Assembly: GCA_031285215.1 (NCBI GenBank)
Contig: JAITWQ010000186.1
Coordinates: 1-6,640 of the forward strand
DNA from: Syntrophobacterales bacterium
GTDB lineage: Bacteria; Desulfobacterota; Syntrophia; Syntrophales; JAAYKM01
Direction of reading: 5' to 3'
DNA length: 6,640 bases
Shown in pieces: positions 1 through 5,036 of the stretch. Under the pieces are notes generated by a model. That model was not told where the DNA came from, searched no databases, and saw nothing but the letters and a program-made list of their open reading frames with translations. Positions within the stretch are counted from its first letter, which is position 1. The number at the start of each line of letters is the position of its first letter. The position numbers and the translations under genes were made by a program.

Positions 1-580
1 TTTTTCCCGAAGGCTTCGCCACGGCGGGAATGTAGCGGTTTCCCGTTTCAAAATTTTTATCCGAAATAAATCGTTTGATGAACTTGATGGAGATCGTCTC
101 TTCGACAAGATTACGGCGGCATTCCTTCTGGCAGGGGGCGGGACAAACCCTTCCCAAAACGCCAGGTAAAGGAACCTTTTCCTTTATAAGTTTTTCCGCA
201 TAGGCATATTCGCCGTTAGCCGCCAAACCTACATAACCCTGAATATCAATCCCTGCGGGGCAGGTCATGTTGCACGGAGCCACACAATCGGCAAAGTGAT
301 TGGAAAACATCAGCTCCATGTCGAGTTTGCGAAGCTCCTTTATCTGCTCCGTATCCGTATTAACCACCATTCCGTCAAAAACGGGAGTTGCACAGGCAAC
401 AACGGGATAACGGGCTTTTTCCTGTTCCACGAGGCACAGGCGGCAGCTTCCGAAAGGGTCTATCTGTGAACGGTCGCAGAGAACAGGAATGCCAATACCA
501 TTACGCTTGGCCACATCTCGTATGGTTTCTCCCTGTGTCCCGTCGTATAAATTGCCATTTATCGTTACTTTGATTGTCAT
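1..580 (-). CDS. Ferredoxin-GltD fusion flavoprotein, StnA/NfnB-like (partial, C-terminus off window)
   Basis: Only the first 193 residues are visible; the frame is open to the left edge. Residues 1-70 form a NuoG/HydA-type [2Fe-2S] domain with C35, C46, C49 and C63, the spacing C-x10-C-x2-C-x13-C of that family. Residues 99-154 hold the GltD/NfnB/dihydropyrimidine dehydrogenase cysteine region: C99, C103, C107 followed by P, then GRVCPAPC with C146, C150 and C154, which bind two [4Fe-4S] clusters in relatives. The window ends at P-S-G-K, just where the FAD-binding GxGxxG strand is expected, so FAD and NADPH domains are inferred. The start ATG at 580 has AGGAGG five bases upstream, next to the stop of the NuoF-like gene. 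Gene order suggests the NADPH-side subunit of an Stn-type electron-bifurcating transhydrogenase. A formate dehydrogenase- or glutamate synthase-related role cannot be excluded without the rest of the gene. Confidence 0.88.
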   Translation of the reverse strand, partial: MTIKVTINGNLYDGTQGETIRDVAKRNGIGIPVLCDRSQIDPFGSCRLCLVEQEKARYPVVACATPVFDGMVVNTDTEQIKELRKLDMELMFSNHFADCVAPCNMTCPAGIDIQGYVGLAANGEYAYAEKLIKEKVPLPGVLGRVCPAPCQKECRRNLVEETISIKFIKRFISDKNFETGNRYIPAVAKPSGK

Positions 581-588
581 AATTCCTC

Positions 589-2349
589 CTATTCGACTAC
601 GATCGCGTCGAACTTACACGCATCCTTGCAGAACCCGCAACGGGTGCAAACGGCATTGTTAATATAGTGAAGTTTTTTCCGTTCTCCTGTAACGGCGCCA
701 ACAGGACAAGTTTTACTGCAGAGGGTACATCCCGTGCATTTCTCTTCCACAACATGGTAACTGATAAGAGCCTTGCATTTTTTGGCCGGACATTCGTGAT
801 CTCGTATATGAGCTTCATATTCTTCCAGGAAGTAACGCAGCGTGGTCAAGACCGGATTGGGGGCTGTCTGCCCTAAACCGCAAAGAGACCCTTTAATGAT
901 GGATTCGCACAGCATCCGCAGCTTGGGAATATCGTCCTCTTGTCCCTTCCCCGCCGTAATTCGTTCCAGAATTTCCAGCATCCTCTTTGTACCGACACGG
1001 CAAAACGTACATTTCCCGCATGATTCTTCAACAGTAAAGCTAAGAAAATAGCGCGCAATATCAACCATACATGTTTCATGATCCATGAAAACCATGCCGC
1101 CGGAACCGACAATCGCCCCCGTTTCCATGATTTTCTCATAGTCAATGGGCGTATCATGGAGGTGAGCGGGGATACATCCTCCCGAAGGCCCTCCCATCTG
1201 TACGGCTTTACAGTTTCCGTTGTTGACAATTCCGCCGCCAATTTCATTAACGATCTCATTTATGGTAATACCCATGGGGACTTCAATCATACCGCCGCGA
1301 TTGATTTTTCCCGCCAGAGCAAACACCTTGGTTCCTTTGGATGTTTCCGTTCCGTACTTGGAAAAGGCAGCGCCTCCTTCCCGCAGAATATAGGGAATAT
1401 TAGCGTAGGTCTCAACATTGTTGTTATTGGTCGGCTTGCCCCAAATGCCGTGGGTTGCCGGAAACGGCGGGCGTGTCCGCGGCATGCCGCGTTTACCTTC
1501 GATGGAAGCGATAAGGGCTGTCTCCTCTCCGCAGACAAAGGCTCCCGCGCCTTCAATAACATGAAGTTGCACACTGAAGTCTGTTCCTAAAATATTTTTT
1601 CCGGAGAAATTTTTCTTTTCCGCCTGTTCAATGGCAAGGCGCAGTCTTTTTACCGCCAGGGGATATTCGGCGCGAACATAGAAGAAACCCGTTTGCGCAC
1701 CCACGGCATAGGCCGCAATGGTCATTCCCTCAATAACTCCGTGAGGATCGCCTTCCAGGGTGGAACGGTCCATAAATGCGCCGGGATCACCTTCGTCTCC
1801 GTTACATATTACGTATTTTTCGTCTCCCGGTGCGTCTTTGGCAAACTGCCATTTCATTCCGCAGGAAAACCCTGCTCCGCCGCGGCCTCGCAATCCGGAT
1901 GCCTTAACTTCCTCAATGACCTGCTGACGATCCATTGTTTTCACCGCTTTTTCCAAAGCGCTGTATCCGCCTGCGGCGATATAATCGTCAATGTTTTCCG
2001 GATCAATGGCGCCAATATTTTTTGTGGCGACCTTGACCTGCTTATCCTGATAAGAACTCTGGGTTGTGGCGCGATCCGGGTGAAGAACAATCCAGTCGTC
2101 AATGTGTTCCCCTTTTTCCAGGGTTTCAATGAATTTATCAACTTTATCAAGTGTCATATACCCGTAAGTATAGACTTTATCATTTTCAATCACATCAATA
2201 ACGGGTTCCAGGTAGCACATGCCGTTGCATCCCGTCTTTTTAATGACGAAATTTTTGTTGTCCTTCAGGACGTCATACAGCTTACCCAGTGTTTCTTCCG
2301 CTCCCGCAGCAATTCCGCAAGAATTATAACCAACACGGAGGATTTTCAT
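589..2349 (-). CDS. nuoF: NuoF/HydB-like NADH-binding FMN and iron-sulfur subunit (StnB-like)
   Basis: This is the NADH-oxidising flavoprotein of a soluble multi-subunit complex, 586 residues, the usual length for HydB-like proteins. Residues 1-80 are a thioredoxin-like [2Fe-2S] domain with C11, C41 and C45. The core has GLRGRGGAGF (152-161) and GDEGDPGAF (184-192), the FMN/NADH glycine-rich loops, and GAGAFVCGEETAL (267-279). An SLBB-like stretch follows at about 340-430. A [4Fe-4S] site is formed by C444, C447, C450 and C490. H518, C520 and C525 may form a metal site. The C-terminus is a 2x[4Fe-4S] ferredoxin domain (C538, C541, C544, C548 and C568, C571, C574, C578). The C-terminal ferredoxin and N-terminal thioredoxin-like domain point to the bifurcating HydB/StnB group rather than respiratory complex I. 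The start is supported by AAGGAGG seven bases upstream and by the 4-base overlap with the NuoE-like gene, which suggests translational coupling. There is no sign of damage. Confidence 0.96.
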   Translation of the reverse strand: MKILRVGYNSCGIAAGAEETLGKLYDVLKDNKNFVIKKTGCNGMCYLEPVIDVIENDKVYTYGYMTLDKVDKFIETLEKGEHIDDWIVLHPDRATTQSSYQDKQVKVATKNIGAIDPENIDDYIAAGGYSALEKAVKTMDRQQVIEEVKASGLRGRGGAGFSCGMKWQFAKDAPGDEKYVICNGDEGDPGAFMDRSTLEGDPHGVIEGMTIAAYAVGAQTGFFYVRAEYPLAVKRLRLAIEQAEKKNFSGKNILGTDFSVQLHVIEGAGAFVCGEETALIASIEGKRGMPRTRPPFPATHGIWGKPTNNNNVETYANIPYILREGGAAFSKYGTETSKGTKVFALAGKINRGGMIEVPMGITINEIVNEIGGGIVNNGNCKAVQMGGPSGGCIPAHLHDTPIDYEKIMETGAIVGSGGMVFMDHETCMVDIARYFLSFTVEESCGKCTFCRVGTKRMLEILERITAGKGQEDDIPKLRMLCESIIKGSLCGLGQTAPNPVLTTLRYFLEEYEAHIRDHECPAKKCKALISYHVVEEKCTGCTLCSKTCPVGAVTGERKKLHYINNAVCTRCGFCKDACKFDAIVVE

Positions 2350-2825
2350 TGCGCTGCCTCCTTCTTTTTGTAATCTCTAATAACCTTACGAACCTTGTCG
2401 GTCGAAAGTTTACCATAAACCTTATCACCCACCATGATCATAGGCGCAAGACTGCAACATCCAAGGCAGGCCACCGATTCAATGGTAAAGAGAAGATCAG
2501 AGGTCGTTTCCCCTGTTTTAATGCCCAGCTCTCCTTCCGACGCCTCTGTAAGGCCGTCTGCATTTTGCACGTGACACGCCGTTCCGTGGCAGACGCGAAT
2601 CAGATTCTTGCCCACGGGGGTCAAGCGGAACTGGGCGTAAAAAGTAACGACTCCGTAAATACGGGCTGTCGGCACACCCATTCGCCTGGCCACACGTTCC
2701 AAGGCTTCTTTTTCAAGATACCCCTTCTGTGCCTGAACCTGCTGCAGCACAGTAATCAGAGTCCCTTTTCTGCCTTGAAAGTTATCCAACACTTCATCGA
2801 CATAACTAAGATCCTGTTGTTCCAT
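2346..2825 (-). CDS. nuoE: NuoE/HydC-like [2Fe-2S] subunit (StnC-like)
   Basis: A 159-residue thioredoxin-fold [2Fe-2S] protein, the standard NuoE size. Ligands are C79 and C84 (VCHGTAC) and C120 and C124 (ACLGCC). The typical YGVVTFYAQF segment is at 57-66, and an N-terminal helical bundle precedes it. It is the small electron-transfer partner of the NuoF-like subunit, cytoplasmic, in a soluble NADH-linked complex. The frame stays open upstream for 33 more codons to an ATG at 2924, but I chose the ATG at 2825 because AAAGGAG lies six bases before it and the family normally begins near here. The upstream ATGs at 2903 and 2924 lack a good ribosome binding site. It is the first gene of the operon and overlaps the next gene by ATGA. 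It is preceded by a long leader with several hairpins, so control by attenuation is possible. Confidence 0.95.
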   Translation of the reverse strand: MEQQDLSYVDEVLDNFQGRKGTLITVLQQVQAQKGYLEKEALERVARRMGVPTARIYGVVTFYAQFRLTPVGKNLIRVCHGTACHVQNADGLTEASEGELGIKTGETTSDLLFTIESVACLGCCSLAPMIMVGDKVYGKLSTDKVRKVIRDYKKKEAAQ

Positions 2826-2831
2826 TTTCAA

Positions 2832-2838
2832 CTCCTTT
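2832..2838 (-). promoter_or_regulatory. Ribosome binding site that decides the NuoE-like start
   Basis: AAAGGAG on the minus strand sits six bases before the ATG at 2825. It favours the 159-aa product over the longer in-frame 192-aa reading that begins at 2924. Confidence 0.85.
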
Positions 2839-2873
2839 GTATAAGGACAAACCTCTCCTTGCGAAATTCTGAC

Positions 2874-2894
2874 GAGAAAATCTCTTATTTTCTC
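2874..2894 (-). repeat. Perfect 8-bp inverted repeat in the NuoE leader
   Basis: On the minus strand GAGAAAAT and ATTTTCTC flank a 5-base spacer (AAGAG). It lies about 50 bases before the NuoE-like start and upstream of the ribosome binding site. It could be an operator or an RNA hairpin; it is AT-rich and not followed by a T run, so it does not look like a terminator. Confidence 0.6.
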
Positions 2895-2979
2895 TATCTT
2901 CATCCTGGTGCTGATAAAACTCAAAGAATCAATTTTTTCTGTCTGCAGCGGCGAAAGCGTGGGAACAAACTTTTACGAT

Positions 2980-3000
2980 AAAAAGCGGCTTTCCTCCGCT
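2980..3000 (-). terminator. Terminator-like hairpin inside the NuoE leader (possible attenuator)
   Basis: Minus strand AGCGG, a 7-base loop, CCGCT, then a run of five T including the last arm base. The stem is only 5 bp, so intrinsic termination would be weak. A second small hairpin, AGGC-UAUU-GCCU (3002-3013), stands directly before it. No minus-strand gene is seen upstream that would need a terminator here, so a role in conditional read-through into the operon is the more natural reading. Function is inferred. Confidence 0.4.
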
Positions 3001-3043
3001 AAGGCAATAGCCTCAAAATTGTTTCACCGTGAGAATTTAAAAC

Positions 3044-3115
3044 AGAAAAATGGCGCCACAAGGGGCCCTGTCTTTACAGCCGTTTTTTGACCATAAAATA
3101 CAGGCGCCATTTTCT
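3044..3115. repeat. 13-bp inverted repeat around a 45-base loop
   Basis: The plus-strand arm AGAAAAATGGCGCC (3044-3057) matches the reverse complement of GGCGCCATTTTCT (3103-3115) except for one extra A. Each arm contains the self-complementary hexamer GGCGCC. In minus-strand RNA the stem would be followed by GUUUUAAA, a poor T run. It could be the closing stem of a structured leader RNA or a pair of protein-binding sites. Confidence 0.65.
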
Positions 3116-3133
3116 GGAAAAGCACCGCCGGAA

Positions 3134-3162
3134 CCTATACAAGAAAGGTAAAACCAGGTCAA
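3134..3162 (-). promoter_or_regulatory. Candidate sigma-A type promoter for the NuoE operon
   Basis: Minus strand TTGACC (3162-3157), a 17-base spacer and TATAGG (3139-3134). The -35 matches the consensus at five of six bases and the -10 at four of six, with ideal spacing. The predicted start is near 3127, giving a leader of about 300 bases. No better pair was seen closer to the gene. Confidence 0.5.
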
Positions 3163-3224
3163 GAAGAAATGAGATTGCCGGAATCGTCCATGTTCATTTG
3201 TCTTCACAAGAAAGCAAAGAATAG

Positions 3225-3246
3225 TGACAAATATTGTTTGACAAAT
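3225..3246. repeat. Tandem 8-bp direct repeat, possible operator
   Basis: TGACAAAT occurs twice on the plus strand (3225-3232 and 3239-3246), separated by ATTGTT, a 14-base period. It lies between the divergent transcription units, about 63 bases upstream of the minus-strand -35 and about 140 bases before the plus-strand first gene. The second copy contains TTGACA, but no good -10 follows at normal spacing. Chance occurrence in AT-rich DNA is possible. Confidence 0.4.
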
Positions 3247-3294
3247 CCACGGAATACTGGAGACTGGAGCAGATGAAACTAAAACCTGCACATC

Positions 3295-3326
3295 TTGTCT
3301 GTGACGGCGATTTAATCCCGTATGAT
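3295..3326 (+). promoter_or_regulatory. Weak promoter candidate for the Imm33-like gene
   Basis: TATGAT at 3321-3326 is a good -10 (five of six). The nearest -35-like hexamer, TTGTCT at 3295-3300, is 20 bases away, longer than normal. The predicted start would leave about 50 bases before the ATG at 3386. The pair is weak, and the rest of 3163-3385 shows no gene. Confidence 0.25.
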
Positions 3327-3385
3327 TTTGCGCTGTTTCGCCATCACGTTAAGGTTTAGTTGAAAGACAGGAGGAAATTACCGTA

Positions 3386-3748
3386 ATGAAAGAGAAAAAT
3401 TTCGCCATGGCCGGAAAAATAAAAGATTTGCTCCGCTGGGAGGGCCCGGAGGGGTGCCTGGCAACGGACAGAATAACTGTGGACGGTGCAAAAGTAGGCT
3501 ACATGTACCGTGAAGAACCAGATGAAGAAAGCAAAATGCCTGATTCCGGCTGGCGGTTTTTTGCCGGCGATGAGAGCGACGAATATGTGAACAACCCGGA
3601 TAATAGCGGGATATACGCGTTGAACACCATCGCCAACTACGACCCGGACATCATTCCCCTATTGGCTTCGCCCTATGGGACTGCTTTCGGCAGGGATGAG
3701 AACGGCGTGTTTCAGGAAGAAGCGTTCGAACCGCCGGAGGAAGATTAA
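3386..3748 (+). CDS. DUF2185 / Imm33-like small protein
   Basis: A 120-residue acidic cytoplasmic protein with no signal peptide or membrane segment. From memory it matches the DUF2185 family, whose domain is also called Imm33 and is listed among immunity proteins of polymorphic toxin systems. Recognisable blocks are CLATDRITVDG (24-34), VGYMYREEP (37-45), DSGWRFFAGDESDEY (53-67), NNPDN (69-73), YDPDIIP (85-91) and PYGTAF (96-101). The first 20 residues look like a family-variable helix. The start has AGGAGG eleven bases upstream, a slightly long spacing, and no nearer alternative start. It is the first of three co-directional genes; the next begins 52 bases downstream. Biochemical activity is unknown. 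The immunity role is inferred from family membership, and many DUF2185 proteins occur without an obvious toxin partner. Confidence 0.88.
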   Translation: MKEKNFAMAGKIKDLLRWEGPEGCLATDRITVDGAKVGYMYREEPDEESKMPDSGWRFFAGDESDEYVNNPDNSGIYALNTIANYDPDIIPLLASPYGTAFGRDENGVFQEEAFEPPEED

Positions 3749-3753
3749 TCTGA

Positions 3754-3781
3754 CTCCGGTTTGACGCGAGTGCAAACGGAG
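3754..3781 (+). other. Intergenic hairpin between first and second plus-strand genes
   Basis: CTCCGGTTTG (3754-3763) can pair with CAAACGGAG (3773-3781) as nine base pairs with one bulged G and a 9-base loop. No T run follows and the ribosome binding site of the next gene begins six bases later. It is not an intrinsic terminator; it might affect mRNA stability or translation of the downstream gene. Confidence 0.45.
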
Positions 3782-3800
3782 ACTGTAAGGAGGAAATATT

Positions 3801-5021
3801 ATGGGTCTTGGATTGACAATGTGGTTTCCTTTGAATGGCCAGGGGGCAAATAAAGAACGTTACCAAAATTATTTTCAACATCTTTCCTCCATCGTCCCCA
3901 GTTGGAAGACAAACAGTTTTTTCGATGACAAGGGTTTCCGCGTCAAACTCGTTCCCTTTGAAGAGGACGTTTACGGTACTTGGGAGGAAGAAAGATTATG
4001 TATTTCTGCAAAGACAAACAGCGCTGGGCCTGGATACCATGCTTACCTGATTGACTTGCTGGACGGACTTGGCATCGCGCCTGTGGAAGTCGAGGATGAA
4101 ACAGGATATTACGGCAACCGTGATTTCGTATCGCTTCAGGAAGAAATGACAAAATGGCTGCGGGGCCTGAGTGAACAAATTCTAAAAATGAGTGCGGGCG
4201 GCAAGTACAAAAATCTTGCCGTTTCCCTTTCCATAGATTGTTTCCCCGAAGACTCGGGCCATCTTGCCTGCTGCCCCCTTGGTTATTTTGAAAGGGAATT
4301 TTTTGCAAAGGCTCAAAAGGGCAAAGCTGGTGGCGCAGAATTTTTTATCTGGTGGAACCAGCCGCAAGACGCCATGTTTTTCAAAAATACTGCCCTGAAC
4401 CTGATCTGGTGCGAAAACAACTGGCTGCCGCCGGAAACAGAATTAGAACATGAAATCATCGCGGCCACACTTGCATGTTTGGAAAAGGCGTACGCACTGG
4501 AGCCAGGCACGGACTATCCCGCCGCCGAATGGACAGAGCTTGCCCGGCTTTCAAGGGATGAACTGCTGGAACAGAAACTGCATTCCCGATTTGGCAGCAG
4601 CGGAGAAGCCCGTTTGGGATATAAACAAGGATTCGTGACTCACAATATATATGGATGGAGGGTGACGGCAAACGGGAAAATGCATTTTGACCGGGAAGAA
4701 GACGGAAGTTTGGTTTGGTGGGATGATGTCAGAACAATACGCGCTACGGCCTTTTCCGTTGAGCTGAAAGAAGGCGCTGACAGCGAATCGCTCTTGCAAT
4801 CCGCAACCAGAAGTGAAGAAAACTGTGACCCGTTTACTTTGCGTAACCCGAAAATTGCCGCGAGCATCCAACATGACCATATAGAAGAAAACGGGGAGCC
4901 ATTATTTCAAACTCGCCTTACCGCCGCTTTGGACGATAAGCTGCTGATCCTGTCGCTGTTCTATGTCCATGCCGCGGACCGTGATTGGGCGATTAAAGTT
5001 TCCGCTTCTGTAGCGCGATAA
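3801..5021 (+). CDS. Uncharacterised 406-aa protein in an immunity-type cluster
   Basis: Function is not recognised. AAGGAGG lies seven bases before the ATG, so the start is secure. It has no signal peptide or transmembrane helix and is probably cytoplasmic. Two parts can be seen. Residues 1-130 include GLGLTMWFPL (2-10 region), a GPGYHAYLIDLLDGLG block (76-91) and TGYYGNRDF (101-109) followed by an amphipathic helix ending near 130. A middle part (135-275) is rich in aromatics, with FFIWWNQPQD (181-190) and an acidic helix at 212-232. The C-terminal part (285-406) alternates short strands and ends with the motif AADRDWAI (391-398), which I recall, without certainty, from C-termini of other bacterial hypothetical proteins. 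Cysteines (67, 147, 157, 158, 204, 226, 342) do not form a metal motif. It lies 15 bases before the TPR/SUKH-like gene and is probably co-transcribed with it. Confidence 0.85.
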   Translation: MGLGLTMWFPLNGQGANKERYQNYFQHLSSIVPSWKTNSFFDDKGFRVKLVPFEEDVYGTWEEERLCISAKTNSAGPGYHAYLIDLLDGLGIAPVEVEDETGYYGNRDFVSLQEEMTKWLRGLSEQILKMSAGGKYKNLAVSLSIDCFPEDSGHLACCPLGYFEREFFAKAQKGKAGGAEFFIWWNQPQDAMFFKNTALNLIWCENNWLPPETELEHEIIAATLACLEKAYALEPGTDYPAAEWTELARLSRDELLEQKLHSRFGSSGEARLGYKQGFVTHNIYGWRVTANGKMHFDREEDGSLVWWDDVRTIRATAFSVELKEGADSESLLQSATRSEENCDPFTLRNPKIAASIQHDHIEENGEPLFQTRLTAALDDKLLILSLFYVHAADRDWAIKVSASVAR

Positions 5022-5036
5022 GAAAGGAGAAATCGT

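Larger units (their letters stand above)
2826..3127 (-). promoter_or_regulatory. Long structured 5' leader of the NuoE-NuoF-GltD operon
   Basis: If transcription begins near 3127, the mRNA leader is about 300 bases, unusually long for a metabolic operon. In order it contains an inverted repeat with about 13-bp arms (3103-3115 and 3044-3057) that closes a roughly 45-base loop, the 4-bp stems CUGU/ACAG inside that loop, the AGGC/GCCU hairpin, the T-tailed GC hairpin (2980-3000) and the AT-rich 8-bp hairpin (2874-2894). I compared it by memory with common riboswitch cores (TPP, cobalamin, SAM, FMN, c-di-GMP, THF, glycine) and did not recognise one. It may be an unassigned cis-regulatory RNA or a protein-controlled attenuator. 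The transcription start is predicted, not known. Confidence 0.4.

Noticed and set aside
1693..2373. Plus-strand 226-codon open frame opposite the NuoF-like gene
   Set aside because: It is the complement of a strongly supported coding region and its product has no family resemblance; it arises from the codon bias of the real gene.
2826..2924. 33-codon in-frame N-terminal extension of the NuoE-like gene, starting at ATG 2924 or 2903
   Set aside because: The internal ATG at 2825 has a strong AAAGGAG at six bases and gives the normal family length; the upstream ATGs have no good ribosome binding site.
2289..2981. Plus-strand 230-codon open frame opposite the NuoE-like gene
   Set aside because: It overlaps a well-supported gene on the other strand and has no recognisable motif.
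3224..3246. Rex operator at the AT-rich motif around ACAAATATTGT
   Set aside because: The half-sites point the wrong way (ACAA...TTGT rather than TTGT...ACAA), so it does not match the known Rex consensus; only the direct repeat is kept.
3037..3291. Minus-strand 84-codon open frame in the divergent region
   Set aside because: No ribosome binding site of note, low-quality composition, no recognisable family, and it overlaps the predicted promoter and inverted repeat.
3754..3781. Intrinsic terminator after the Imm33-like gene
   Set aside because: The hairpin is not followed by a T run and is too close to the next ribosome binding site.
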